A stretch of DNA of 64,000 bases from Trachythela sp. YZ-2020 (taxonomy: Eukaryota; Cnidaria; Anthozoa; Malacalcyonacea; Clavulariidae): positions 434,001 through 498,000 of the forward strand of contig JADLSH010000199.1 in assembly GCA_016169945.1 (NCBI GenBank). The letters run 5' to 3'. How positions within the stretch are numbered: position 1 is the stretch's first letter; each line of letters starts with the position of its first letter. The notes beneath the pieces were generated by a model. The model ran no database searches. It had not been told where the DNA came from and saw only the letters and a list, made by a program, of their open reading frames with translations. Both the position numbers and the translations under genes were made by a program. Below, piece after piece: positions 47,257 through 59,951 of this stretch.

Positions 47257-49711
47257 ACGTACTGTCACAAATCTTTGTTTTGAAATTGGACACATTTTTT
47301 ATGTTGTCATCGTAACAGGTCTGACGACACCACGGACAAGTAGATTGGTCTTCAATTTTTCCCGCCGCACGCATCTCGTCCGCCCGAATAGCGGAAGGCG
47401 GGGAAAATAAAGGCCAAACATTCAGGTTAGCCTCTTGGAGGCCAAATAAAAGTACTCGAATTTGGCTTCTTTATTTTTCTTTTGCCCGCGAAAAAAAAGT
47501 TTGGCCTTTTGGGTTCTTTTTTACCTTTTCACAGTTTAAAAGAATTTTGCAAAATAAAATCAATTGCATTTTATGAAAATCAATTGCATTTTCAAGTAAT
47601 GTCATTGTCAGAAAGAACCAGATTGTAATTCTAACCAATCGGTATTGATAAAATTTGGCCAATAGTAAGGTTGATAAACCATAACCAATCATAATTCAGC
47701 ATATAGCACCGCGTTCGCAGACGTTCGAATTTGGTTTCTTTTTGGCTTCTTTTCAATAGAAAGTGGTTTCGCCTCTTGGTAGATTTTGAATGGTATTTGG
47801 CTCCGAGCATGCGCTGAAGCCTACCAACCCTGCCACAGACCGCCTCTGACAACACTCTGCTTCAGATTCAGAGTGTTTCCCCCTGGAAAATCTGAGAAAC
47901 CACTAAACCATTGTTCGCAATCTAAAAGATACTTTTTGGACGAGGAGTTGCAGTTGCATACAAGCTGGAAGGCCACATATTGCACAAACAGGACTTATAA
48001 AAGAACAAATATTTGACCTTTATCGGGCACAAGAACAAATATTTGACCTTTACCACACTCTTAAATATTTGTCTTTATTGGGCAATTATTTATATCTGCC
48101 ATGAGAACAGTGGTATATAAAAAAACTTTAATCAACAAACAATCAACAAACAGTGTGAAGTGGATGAAAAATAATAACTTCCTAAGCTGGATAGTCTGCT
48201 AACATAGACAGATACAGACTGGAATTAATGCTAGTATGATGTAGGCTACCCCAAATAGAACCTCACACCAGCAACTTATGCCAGTGATAGAGTAATGTAT
48301 CTTATCCTATCTTAGTGGGGCAACATCTCTGGTTATGTTGTCATGTTTTGCACACAAATATATATTTGATCTTGGCCCCAATCACAAGCCTATCCCTAAC
48401 ATATAGTGTGCGAAACATGACGATATAACCACATCTTTTCTACATGTGCTTCTTAAAATAGACATAGTAATGCTTCATGTTTGACAGGTTTGTCAAGATC
48501 ATTTGACTGGTTTGAATCTGATCAGCCAACATGCTTACTTTGGGTGTTCCAACCACTGATGGTTCCAACATCAAATTTCAGGTGATGCTTGTGCTGGAAA
48601 GTAATGTCTATTAGACCAGTCTTTCATCCAAGGGGAGACATTGATTCTCGTCTACAAAAACCCTTAACTACCCAAGCAACTACCCAACACTTAACTTTAT
48701 TCACATTGCATCACATAACTTTAAAATAACTTGCACAACTCACATTTAAGAACATATTATTACTAGAATACCTAATCCAAGAGCAATGACCATAAAATTG
48801 AGCAATCTTTACATCAACATTTTGTAGCCAAAAAAAAACCAATATACAGTATAATCATTCAAATTATAAAGACCATACTTTAAATTGCATTCACAAAAAC
48901 CAAACTGTTTTTCTTGAATAAATTCATTCAAGACATATAGTACATTGACAAACAGCAATACTGTGTTGTTTCTATGTTGTATCAATGTGTAATCTGATCT
49001 AATCAAATATTTGTTATTCCAAGTATTATCTTAAAATCTTAATCCCCAATTTGATTGGTTAATAGTTTGAAAGGATGGCATTCTTTGGGTGATAAGATGC
49101 CATATTAAATTCCTTTGGGAGACATCAATTGACAATTCAGACATTTTGGCCTAGAAAATACTTAGTAAACCCCAGATTATGAATGTTTTTGACAAACTGT
49201 ATAACTTTCTACAAGCTTTCTTCTATAATTGGGAAATCTATGTTATAATTTGCAACTAAATGAGCATTCAACCCCAGCGTGATACATTTTAAAAACATAA
49301 ACATATAAATATCAGTCCAAAATCATTCATATTTTTAGCTTTTAAAAAGATTTCTAGTAGAAATAATACAACATCCACTATAAACACACAGTTTTCAAGG
49401 ATTATACCCCAAAATTTAGGCGAAATTTCGAGTCAAATTTCATATAATATATAGTATATACAATTGTATTTAATGACTTCCTGATGTCGGTCTTGTCGGA
49501 AAATAATAAAAAAATAATTTCATGTCTTTTATGGTCTTTTTGGGCGAAATTTTTGCTAGTCATGGGCAATTTAGGTAACTAAACTGTAAACACAAATAAT
49601 TATTGAGAAATAGCGAGTTCTGGGGCATTATTTGAGTTCGTGTTGGCGTTCAGACACGAAATTTGTTGTAGTTTGTTCGCTTGACACGTCGACAGAGAGT
49701 CTTGCAAATCT
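47257..49711. other. Region between TIGAR start and the first WH1 gene
   Basis: 47340-47420 is a local GC-rich patch ('cgtccgcccgaatagcgg') likely to belong to the TIGAR promoter. 47990-48080 repeats 'aaatatttgacctttatcgg' twice. The rest is AT-rich, without an exon or named repeat that I recognise. Confidence 0.55.
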
Positions 49712-50381
49712 ATTTTCTTTTCGATATACTAAACGAACGCTTCACTTTATCGCTGCTTTTGCCCGAAGTAGACCCACTTCTCGCTTCATGTCTATTAGGG
49801 CTTTTCGGTTCATCTAAGGAATCGGCCTGAGTTGAGCTTATGTTCGTCACATGTGTGAAAAGACATGGGGTAGAAATTTCACTTTTCTTTAACTTGCGAA
49901 ATTTTTTAGCCTTCTCCTTGCGTGAGCTTAGTTCAAGTTTGCTCACTTCTGTTGCATTATTTGAAGACTTTAGTTCCTCAATAGAGTCTACAATCTCCTT
50001 AAGAAACAACGAAGCAGCCCCTTCGTCCTCGAATTGTAAACCAGCCATGTTAGCACCATTATTATTTTGTAACATCAAAGTATGGAATTTCGTGTCCTGT
50101 GCTTTGTACTGCGAGTTATCAGACAAATCTTCATTCCAAGAAGCGAAACCACTTTCTAGTTCAACTAAACAAAGCTTTACTCCTTTTGGATTTCTGTCCC
50201 CGCTTTCCCCAGTATTAAGAATAACAGCAGCCACTCCGGTTTTAAAATGGTTCCATGTTTCACCTTTCAACAAATACAGTTTAGCTTGCACAGGGCACAC
50301 TGTAACACGATTTGAAAGACAAGAAAGCGATAATTTAACTTTAAACAATTCTTGGCTTGTTAAACGTCCATTTTCATCCAT
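49710..50381 (-). CDS. Intronless WH1-CRIB-like protein (WASP N-terminal half)
   Basis: 223 residues in one exon; the ATG at 50381 has an upstream in-frame stop. Residues about 15-135 look like a WASP-type WH1 (EVH1) domain: 'CLSNRVTVCPVQAKLYLLKG', 'WNHFKTGVAAVI', 'SWNEDL', 'FHTL' and 'MAGLQFEDEGAASLFLKEI'. WASP WH1 domains bind WIP-family proteins. A basic run (154-167, KEKAKKFRKLKK) and 'ISTPCLFTHVTNIS' (169-182) follow, with the order and spacing of WASP's basic region and CRIB motif (I-S-x-P-x2-F-x-H). The usual ending HVG is replaced by NIS. There is no Pro-rich part, WH2 or acidic Arp2/3-binding end; a basic Ser-rich tail ends the protein. It could be an adaptor or competitor of WASP. 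Function is inference. Confidence 0.78.
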   Translation of the reverse strand: MDENGRLTSQELFKVKLSLSCLSNRVTVCPVQAKLYLLKGETWNHFKTGVAAVILNTGESGDRNPKGVKLCLVELESGFASWNEDLSDNSQYKAQDTKFHTLMLQNNNGANMAGLQFEDEGAASLFLKEIVDSIEELKSSNNATEVSKLELSSRKEKAKKFRKLKKSEISTPCLFTHVTNISSTQADSLDEPKSPNRHEARSGSTSGKSSDKVKRSFSISKRK

Positions 50382-50574
50382 TATTTTGCCAATATTGCTT
50401 CCTTATTCGGTATAAAATCCACGAACTATAAGCCAGATTAAAAGCTATCGTAGTTATATATACAGCTACAAATATTTCAAAACGTGTCCAAATGGATAAT
50501 CCCCCACGCGAAATCGCTATGTTGTCTGCCAATTTTACACGAAATTCGCCTTGTATTATTAGGCTATTTAACAA
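50374..50574 (-). other. Open hydrophobic frame without ATG, overlapping the WH1 start
   Basis: 66 codons open from a TTG to a TGA that overlaps the WH1 gene start by 8 bp. It contains no Met. Residues about 30-55 ('TRFEIFVAVYITTIAFNLAY') look like a membrane segment, followed by a basic end. It could be the last exon of an unrecognised gene or chance. Confidence 0.2.
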
Positions 50575-51300
50575 GTTATTATTCTATAACAGCTGGTTAA
50601 AAATTCTACAACATATTTTTTATCTTTCGAGGTTTTATTCGAGCAAAAATGACGATGCATGTTGATCGTAAAATGCTTGTACGTCGAAGGGACAATACGT
50701 CATGATATTGTTCTTAGTGTATTGCTCTTGGCCAATCAGAACGCAGAACGGGAGAGGGCGAGGGGTTATGCGTAGGGTTATCACCAGGGAACTGTCTGGC
50801 ATGTATCGGTGTTTGTAAAGTTGTGGTGAAGTTGAAACAATGAGTTTATCCCCCCCTGTGTGCATCCTTGGTGAGTGCAAAACTAAACATACTTGTATAC
50901 ATGTACTGAGCTAGATTAATTCTATTTTTAAAAAAGTTTGTGAAATTTTATTGTCTCTATTTATATACAAATATTCAGTATATTTTTCGCCTACGTTTCC
51001 GAAAAGGCTTGCTGGAAGCACGTCAAGAAATGATGCTGCTAAGTAGCCTGAAAAACACCTCAAAAACAATTGTGTCATTTACTTTATTTAGTATTTGACG
51101 AACAGGCATCTCGCAACCAAATTCGGGAATTCCGGAATTCCTTGCAAAGAGCTCTGAAATTCCCTAGTTTTCCAAAAAATGCCTTAAATTGAACAATAGC
51201 TTGAAAATTGCACCATTTCCGAAATATTTGCATTCTAATTAATATTGATGTAAGGCAATCACATCCATATTGCAAATGTATTTATATTTTTGTAGTAAGT
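50575..51300. other. Upstream region of the first WH1 gene
   Basis: No exon recognised. 51100-51190 has small dyads ('gggaattccggaattcct'). Otherwise it is AT-rich single-copy-looking sequence. Confidence 0.5.
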
Positions 51301-51304
51301 TGGG

Positions 51305-52435
51305 CGTAAGTTAGTTATTTACGGGCGACCACACCTCAGTTGCGTAGCTTAATTGTGATTTCACAAGAGAGAGATAGAGAGATCGCCTGGGTTTCACGTC
51401 CGTTAGCATGGTACATGTTCTTTTAAGTACACTTAACATTTTGTTAGCCTTTGAGATGATGGAATTAATGTGAAGTTCCCATGACAATTTGGTGCAGGTG
51501 ATAACTCCAACTCTCACTGTCAACACGAGTAAGCATTTCAGTTCCGAGGGCATAACCGTAAATGATAGGCGTCTTCTTGCGTGTAATGGTGAGTATTTTG
51601 CACTTGGAGGCGTTGAAGTGGAGGTTGTTTTCCACACTCCAGTTATGTAGATTCGTCAATGATTGTTGTAAATATTCACAGTCATTAGAAGATATAATTG
51701 TTTTATGTAGTTTAGTGTCATCGGCATACAAGGCTGTCTCTGTTCCAAATTCCACAAAGTCTGGAAGGTCGTTAATAAAAATCACAAACAACAAGGGACC
51801 TAGAATGCTACCCTGGGGCACTGTCCATGCTGAAGCCACGCCGTCAACAACAACTCGCTGAGTCCAGTAAGATAGTCGGCGAACCAACGCAAAACGTTTC
51901 CTGTCACACCGTAACCACGAAGCTTCTCCAGAATGATTTTATGATCCACAGAGTCAAATGTTTTGGCGAAGTCGAGGTACAAGATATCAGTCTGGGTGTT
52001 CCTATCTAGATCCTGTCCGATATTATGAAGCGCACAGAGAGAAGTTGTGTCACACATGAACGATTTCTTATTTTCTTAGAAAGCCATGTTGAGATTGATT
52101 GATGAGGTGTGCAACGTGGCCGTAAAACCTTAAATAGACGCACCGTTCCAAAACCTTACTTACGATGGGCAATAACGAGATGGGCCTGTAGTTTTCAGCT
52201 GGTTCCTTAGAATCGTTCTTGTGAATAGGTGTGACATCCGCTGATTTCCACTCGGAGGGAATGCGACTAGAGTTTAGCGAGAGGTTGAAGATAGGCTGCA
52301 TTCTTTTAGAAGATGCGTAGGAATACCGTCCGGACCACTTGCTTTAGCTGTATCTAGATTTCTCAGGCAACTAGCGACGTCTTCCTCCCTTAGCGTTATT
52401 TCCCGTAGTTGTGAATCCGTTCTTAAGTGCGAAGA
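51305..52435 (-). pseudogene. CR1-like LINE reverse transcriptase, frameshifted
   Basis: Minus-strand frames in order give reverse-transcriptase blocks: 'SEWKSADVTPIHK', 'NYRPISLLPIVSKVLE', 'LYLDFAKTFDSVDH' (block A), 'VPQGSILGPLLFVIFINDLP' (block B) and 'TALYADDTKL' (catalytic YADD). They continue with 'NLHFNASKCKIL', 'SKANKMLSVLKRTC' and 'LYLSLVKSQLSYATEVWSPV'. At least three frame breaks (near 52305, 51830 and 51520) and an in-frame stop near 52066 show it is dead. No endonuclease domain is present, and upstream sequence changes to a G-rich transposon-like piece at about 52470. Confidence 0.93.
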
Positions 52436-52469
52436 ATTAACGGTAGAAGCTTGATGTTGATTGGATGTT

Positions 52470-53930
52470 GAGGACAGGGGCGTGGCGACCGGGGGGCGTG
52501 GGGGTGTGACGCCCCCCCAATAATTCTAAATATTAAAAAGTTGGTCAAAAAATGGTTTGTTGTTGGTAAAAAAATATTGAGAAATTATACGTTGAGACTA
52601 CGCGCTGAAATTATAAAACGTGCAACGCAAGTACAATAATTCTAAATATTAAAGAGTTAGTCAGAACATTTGTTGTTGGTTAAAATATATAAGAAACAAT
52701 ACGCACGTAAGCAGTTGGTCAATAGACTAGTAGAGAATTACTGGAGTGTAGCATACACGCATTGCCTCAACATCATTCTTTGATCTTTTCTAAAAAATGC
52801 TTGCATTTGAAAAATTTACCAAAAACAAGGACAGTAAAGGCAATTGAAAGCTGTTTGGGCCAGTTACGAATAAATTTCATAGTTAAATTGAAATTGCTAA
52901 ACATTCTTGTTAGCAAAATGACAAATGTAACATTTATAACCGTTTCAGAGTCGAAGTGATATTTGTGTAGTTCAAATGAACGTTAGAAGCACCTTAGCAC
53001 AGGGCCCTTTTTAATTACTCCTCCTGTAAAGCTTGGTCCGTTCAGATGGGATATATAAAAAATTGTCTCTGAAAATGCAGGAAATCAAGCCACAGAGACT
53101 CAAGAATACGAAAATTTTCTGGGGGAGGACCCCCATACCCCCTGCAATATTCGCGAATATTCAATATACCAGGTTTGTTAGGTTAATTTTGGTTGATGCC
53201 CCGGCCCCCCTAACCATTTCTTAAAAAAGGCCCTGGCTTAGAGAGTCTCTTTCATATCCAATCATACAAGTATTCAGGTTTTTATAAATTCTTTCATTTT
53301 CCCATATTTGATATATCTTATGCATGGATCAATTCTTGCTGTTACCATCCCCCCCCCCTCGGGCAACACCCTGGGGATTTGTAAATTTTAACACCCAGTG
53401 AGTAAAGCTCACTGCACATTCCCAGCCCCCGGGAATTTGAAAATTAACAATTCCCGACCTCCGGGCAAGGGTGAAAAACTAATGCAAGGACTTTCAACAG
53501 AATATCAAAGTGCTTCTTTGTTTTGCTTTCTCAGCAGCCCTTCTTCTATTGTCAACAATCTTTTTGAGATGCTGTATATCCAACATTTGATGGGCTTTTG
53601 CCTGTTGCGGAAAAATAACGCGCGCACGTACGACTAGTCTGTACGTTGCCAGCACTGGTTGCCAGTCACCAAACCCCAGACCTTGTGCATTCCCGGCCTA
53701 ATCCCCCGGGCCAAATTCCAGGCCTCCGGAACATGATTTGCTGCATTGTCCCGGAGGTTACCGGGGGGGGATGGTAACAGCAAGAATTGACCATGTATTA
53801 TGCTTACGCTTAAGTCGTAGTGAAAACCAGGCTTTATGGAATCTCTTGAATTCCTTAATTGGAACTCCTTAGATTGCTCCTTAAAATTATGCAAAATTCT
53901 ATGTTTTAAGGAAATATTGCAAACGAACGA
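52470..53930. other. Non-genic stretch with palindromic element
   Basis: 52480-52520 holds G/C homopolymer runs like those near hAT-type ends elsewhere in the window. 52530-53320 shows no gene; 'attctaaatattaaa.agtt' recurs twice. The remainder is the inverted-repeat element at 53320-53797. Confidence 0.5.
53320..53797. mobile_element. Inverted-repeat element with C/G-run ends
   Basis: Left 'caattcttgctgttaccatc' plus C-run pairs with right G-run plus 'gatggtaacagcaagaattg'. The interior has 'cccgggaatttg' and 'cctccgggcaag' motifs. About 480 bp; no coding sequence. Confidence 0.75.
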
Positions 53931-53934
53931 AGTT

Positions 53935-54390
53935 CTACGCCTTAATACTTCATCTTATATGGATAAAATGGCTGATCCAACCAGTGAACCTTTGCCGATC
54001 AGTGGCCCACTGAACTGTATAGTATCACTGGATTTCAGTCCTAAACTTTAATACTTCATCTTATATAGTTGAAATGTCTACTCCAGCCATGAATTTTATG
54101 CAGATCAGTGGTCCACTGAACAGTATAGTAACACTGGATTGCAGTCCTAAACTCTAGTACTTCATCTTATATGGATGAAATGGTTCCTCCATCCAGCAAC
54201 AATAAGAAGATCAGTGGCCAACTGATCTGCATTGAATTCACTGGATAGATGAACCATTTGACCCATATAAAATGAAGTACTTAGGTTTAGGACTTCAATC
54301 CAGATTACTGTACAGTTCAGTGAGCCACTGATCTGCATAAACTCACTGGATAGACGAACCATTTCATCTACATAAGATAAAGTGTCCTCT
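53935..54390. repeat. ~105-bp repeat cluster, second locus
   Basis: Three plus-strand monomers ('acttcatcttatatggat', 'cagatcagtggtccactgaa', 'tagtaacactggat') are followed by inverted ones ('cactggatagacgaaccatt'). Same family and the same direct-then-inverted layout as 1895-2290. Confidence 0.8.
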
Positions 54391-54894
54391 GTTTCTAAAT
54401 TTCATACGTGATGGATATATACGTAGGTTTTAATCCTTATAAATTTTTTTCTGTTTTTTTTCAAATATCTGTCAGGCCTTAAAGATAATTTTTGCTTTCG
54501 TTTAGATCTCAGAATAAGCTAAATACACAAGTGTCGTGAGTTAGGAGGCATAGGAAGTAAGTTGAAGCTGCATATTGCAGGAATCAAACCCCCAGTCACA
54601 GAGGTGAAAGGCATATGTACTAACCACTGTGTCACCAACACACCTGAGCATGATAACATCGGTCTTACAAACGTTTGCGTGCAGTCAACACAATCATCAC
54701 TAGCTTATGTTTATTCTATACCCAGGTGTGACAATAAGAGGACAATAAGAGCTCACGAAATCTACACATAAACGTAGTGGACACATCTTACAGTTCGCGT
54801 GCTTTGCGCGATTTATGTGAATGTAGGATGCGCGCTTGATTAATGTATGATTCTTTATACCTCTGGCTCTGTGTGTTCCAATGCGCAGCTCTTG

Positions 54895-55575
54895 GATGAA
54901 TAACGGATGTCTCTTACTGGACCTCTAGGGAGAACAGTTCAGAACTGATAGAGCTATCCAGTATAAATAAAGTTAGTTTAGTTTAGGTCTCCTCCTGTAG
55001 TAACACTGGATCAATAAGGGATGACCCTTACTGGACCTCTATGGAGAACAGTTTAGAGCTGATAGAGCTATCCAGTAAAAATAAAGTTAGCTTAGATAGT
55101 AGCACTGGACAATAATGGATGACCCTTAAATACTGGACCTCTAGGGAGAACAGTTTAGAACTGATAGAACTATTCATTATATATAAAGTTAGTTTAGTTT
55201 AGGTTTCCTCCTGTAGTAACACTGGATCAATAAGATATGATTCTTACTGGACCTCTAGGGAGAACGGTTTATAACTGATAGAGCTATAGGTAGTAACACA
55301 TGATCAATAATGGATGACCCTTAAATACTGGACCTCTAGGGAGAACAGTTTAGAACTAATAGAACTATTCAGTATAAATAAAGTTAGTTTAGGTTTTCTC
55401 CTGTAGTAACACTGGATCAATATAGATGACTCTTACTGGACCTCTAGGGAGAACATTTTAGAACTGATACTGAGCTATCCAGTTAGGTTTCCTCCTGTAT
55501 TAACACTGGATCAATAAGAGAGGACTCTTTCTAGACCTCTAGGAAGAACAGTTAGAACTACCATGCAGTAAAATC
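54895..55575 (+). repeat. LINE-tail-derived tandem array
   Basis: Six to seven units of about 110-120 bp: 'ggacctctagggagaacag', 'aactgatagagctatccagt', 'ataaataaagttagtttag', 'cctcctgtagtaacactgga'. It is the reverse complement of the array in CDC37 intron 9. Confidence 0.9.
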
Positions 55576-58500
55576 AAGTTTACTCATTCAATACACGTGA
55601 ATTAACACTGGTGACTGCGTAAGTCAATGGATTATTACATCAACAAAGTTGTTTACAAGACGTTGAATATGAACGTTTGTTTTCGCTGCTATTTTAAAAG
55701 TCATGCGCGAGCTTGTTATACGTTGAGTCAACAGCCTGAACAGGTGAAGATTCCTGAAGACAAGATAACAAGAGATTTATGATAGCGCAGTGTTTTGTTA
55801 AGCCTTGTTTACACAGAACAAATGTGACCTCACTGTCACGCATTGGTTTACACTATCAAAGTTTCTTTGAACAAAGTGTGTGACAGTGTAAACCTCTTTC
55901 AAAGACTTAAGGCAGAAAGTTTTATGGGCGAGTTTCACTAAGTAGGACAGTGCAGGACATGGTGGTCAAATCTAAAAGGAAAGTGACCATCATTTGTTCA
56001 CTCCCATAAGTGTCAATACATTTGAAATTGACCACCATGTACAGCATTTTATACAGACGCTCAGTTAATAAGTTATACTCATCTACATACGGGCCCAAAT
56101 TTTTAGGGGGGGCAGAGAACTAGCACTGAAAATGTCCGACTTTTAATTCAACATTACTCCACCCCCCCGATATAAGTTCCTAGTTGTTCAATGACACATT
56201 TATTTCCAAATTACACAGACTAGATTGCTCTGGTTACATTTTTTGCTTTTCCATTTATTTCCCCACATATTATTTTTTGCCCGACTTGGACACTTTGCCC
56301 AATTTGTCGACCTATCAACCGACCCAATAGGTCGACCTACCAGGTGGGGGGGGGGGGGGCTGGTACGCCTATCCTCATCTATAGTGGGAAACCAAACTTA
56401 AGGTGACCCGCCTGGGTCAAGCAAGTTTGAAATCTAAATATGAATTCCTAGCCTCTAAACCTAGACGTGACTAGACTAAATAATCTTATGATAACAGATT
56501 ATTTCAGCACAGTGTCAAGGAAAGTTAAGCCTGGGCACGCGCACGGCAATATATTATACTGTGGTCTATATTTAATATACTGCAGGGATGATCATGCTTG
56601 GATGATACTGCAGGGATGACCATTTCACGTAGCCTGCGCAGGAGACACCTTTAAATTTTTGGAATTTGGCAATGATTCGCACAATTCCAGAACATGACTA
56701 CTACATACGAAAACAATTAACATTACTTTCTTACAACGATAACCATATACCTAATTTTAGTCTGCAGTGATGACAAATTTGTGCAGTGATAAAGTGAAAG
56801 TGTGCAGTGATAAAAAACAGTGAAAATGTCAGTGCAATGATAACATTTGAAAATTTTAAATATAGGTTTCAATCTAGATTGTTGACACTTTCCGTGGACT
56901 ATTTTTAATTTGTGGACTATTTTTATGTGAAAAATCGTGATTCGGTTCAAAAAATTCCGGGCGGGGGGGGTGTACCAGTAGTCTCTGGACTGGCAGACCC
57001 TCTATTGCTTATGGATGTGCAGTGATAAAAATTTCATAAAATTTATACGTATGCTGATAACTGTTGCAGGTTGACCACCATCTGCTGTAGTAAAACCCAA
57101 CTATTGCAGAACTGAGCTCAATCAGGGTGCACGTGAAAGTTTTCTTTACGGAATTGGCAATGTACTAATTTCTGCGGATTATTCTTCATGATAATCTGTC
57201 TGAAAATTTCAAATCATGTAAATATTTTAAATGCCCATTTTGAACTGTGGTAAAAGACAATTGAGCAAGGTCGAGACTGAATATTAAATAGGATCACATT
57301 GTCATTGGATAGATTTCACTAGCACGGACGGAACACTGGAGCAAAGTCGGGAAGCTGGTGTCTATTTATCATTTTCTGTGTCATGACGGTTTAATTTAAT
57401 AAGAAGTTTCTGTGATCGTAGTGACGTCATTTACGCCAAATAAAACTTAACGAGAAAACTTGTGCTTAAAGTCTTTGACAGAGGTTTACGCTGTCACACA
57501 CTTTGATTATACTGTACTTTGTTGAAAGAAACTTTGATAATCAGCGAGCTAGGAGCGTCAGAGGAAAGACCCTGGGTATGAGGTTGACTTTCATAGTGTA
57601 AATCAGCCTTTCGAGACTTGTGTTTTGACGGAAGTCTTTGAAAGAGGATTACACAGTCATGCACACACTTTGATCAAACTTTACTTTGTTCAAAGAAAGC
57701 TTCATAGTGAAGACCTACCTTTTGAAGTAAGCTTGGACTTTTAATAAAGTCTTTGAAAGAGGTCTACACATCACACGCTTTGAACAAACTTTACTTTGTT
57801 CAAACTGAAACTTTGATAATGTAAACCAGCCTTTTGAAGTAAATTTCGGCTCAAAGTCTTACACTGTCACACACTTTCATTATACTCTAGTTAACTTAGC
57901 ACCGATCAAATACCAGTTATTCTGAGGAAGAAATGTTCCTCTAACCTTAGACTAATCAATGGTCTTATACACGTTGAATAGATTTAGAAACATCTGGCAG
58001 GTTATTACAGGAAAATGTGAGTTGGGAGTGGAGATCTTTTTCAAAAGAAATAATTTTCTACATTTCCGTTGTGTAGTTTAATGAATGACACAGTTCCGAA
58101 ATGATATAATCTTCAGACATGAAAAATCTTTAGACACGGAAATAGATAACTGTATGGTTTGATCTATTTGACTGCTAAATTACAGCGCTATTCTGTGGTA
58201 GTGTGCTTTTTGTCTGAACGATTTCAAATAAATGCACCAAACTTTGTGAAGTGCGATCAGTAACAATTTACTATATTAGTAGCGCCAAAAAAATTTAAAC
58301 TCGAATACCTTCAGTCAGTTTTACTGTACTTTGTTCAAAGGAACTTTAGCAGTTGAAAAATAAGTTGGTAGGCTTTATTTTATGAACAGCCTGCAAAGAT
58401 ACCATGACTGCTTTCACCTATATAGGCCAATGACAAATTGAAGCTTGCTGAGCATAGGCATGTTACGAAAATTTCAACCCCTAAGACTTGCGCAAGGCGC

Positions 58501-59951
58501 AAGCATGTTGTTCAAAAGCTCAAGTATATTGCATAGTTCATGAGCATTCCAACTAAATTTGTTTACACAGAATATAATTACAGAGCGGTTTGCGCCGATA
58601 TCATCTTTTCAAAATGTCTGCATTGACGGAAGTCGAGTTAAGCTTGCGCCTTGAAAACAAACAAAGCATCTACACGCGAAAACTAATTAACACGCACAGA
58701 TAACGAGACGATCAGATATGCATGATTCCCGCATTGTTAATTGGCCGAAATTGGCCGCCAAATCGTGGACACGCCATTTTAGTGGTTAACTAGGGAGACA
58801 CCCTCAATTTCCTTTCGCAAATAAAGACATTTGCCGACAGCAGAAAGTGAAAAAATATTATCTTTAAAAAACACTTAACTTGCACAGAGACAAGCTATGG
58901 TCAGGGTTATGGCTACCTATTGCGCGAAGCTCTAAAGTTACATACAAATAAGGCACGCTCGTCATAACAGCGCAGTTGGATCTCTTAATTTTTGCTGCGT
59001 GTTTGTATGTCATCACTTTAGCTTTGCTAAATATGGACGCACGCGAGACATATAAGCCGATTTAACAAACTGCGCAGATTTGTTTGGCATGCGGTAGCGA
59101 TATTGTTCAGACCTACTTACACTGAATCCCCATGTTTGAAATATCATTAATTTGGGCTTTACCGATTCTATCTTCGATAATACAAGACAGCATATTCAGA
59201 ACGACGCACTTTCATAAAATATAATAATTACAACTACAAATACATAATCTATATACATATATTATAAAATAATTTAACACTTTTTACAGACACACTCTCG
59301 ACGTCTCGTATCTGCCCTCTGCCATGACTCTATCAAAGCACCCATTCATATACACTAAAGAAAGAACATTCTTCGTTCAAATGCAAGCACTCGGTAAATC
59401 CCTAACCGGCGGAAACGACTTAAGATTACCAACATAATACAAACATATACACTTCGTACATAACCCTCGCATATTTACTATATAAGGTTTGGAATAAACA
59501 ATGAAAATTTTTGGTATGAAAATTTTTGGTATGAAAATTGGGCACTTTTGCAAAGTATAAAAGAACTTTTTGGAGTCAAATCAACGTTCAAGGACTCGTA
59601 ATTAAATAATTACCTAAGGAGTGTCTTACTTTGATTCATTGAAGTATACGCGACCCCTAAATAAGTTAGCGCTGTATAGAACTGTCTTGTTCATTAAAAA
59701 GTCTATTATATTTTTGATCTAGGATCAGTCCAATTCACGAATTAAATTTGTCCTGGATAAACAGAACGGAATTTCAGATTAAAGAATGAGACAGTTGAAT
59801 ACAGCGCTAATTTATTGGGGATCGAAAAAGGTGAGTTTAATTGTTCCACGCACTCAGCGAGGGATCCCCGTTCCTTCCTCATATGATAAAATCATTAACT
59901 TTGTTACCAAGATACAATAGATACAAACGTCCCCTAATGTTCTCTTAATGA
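55576..59951. other. Gene-free stretch between the WH1 genes
   Basis: No exon recognised. It contains a dyad at 55808-55912 ('caaagtttctttgaacaaag' with 'tttacactatc'/'gacagtgtaaac'), family A-like MITE pieces (55925-56050, 57055-57095), a G-run transposon-like piece (56090-56380) and a degenerate repeat at 57460-57900. 58000-59700 is AT-rich sequence with nothing clear. 59811-59816 (tttatt) is a poly(A) signal for the downstream WH1 gene. Confidence 0.55.
57460..57900. repeat. Degenerate ~120-bp tandem repeat
   Basis: Four loose units share 'aaagtctttgaaagaggt', 'cacacactttgat', 'tttactttgttcaaagaaa' and 'ctttgataatgtaaacc'. Related short dyads lie at 55808-55912 and 61310-61340. Confidence 0.75.

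Noticed and set aside
49840..50415. 191-codon plus-strand open frame
   Set aside because: It is the antisense shadow of the WH1-CRIB gene and has no recognisable motif.
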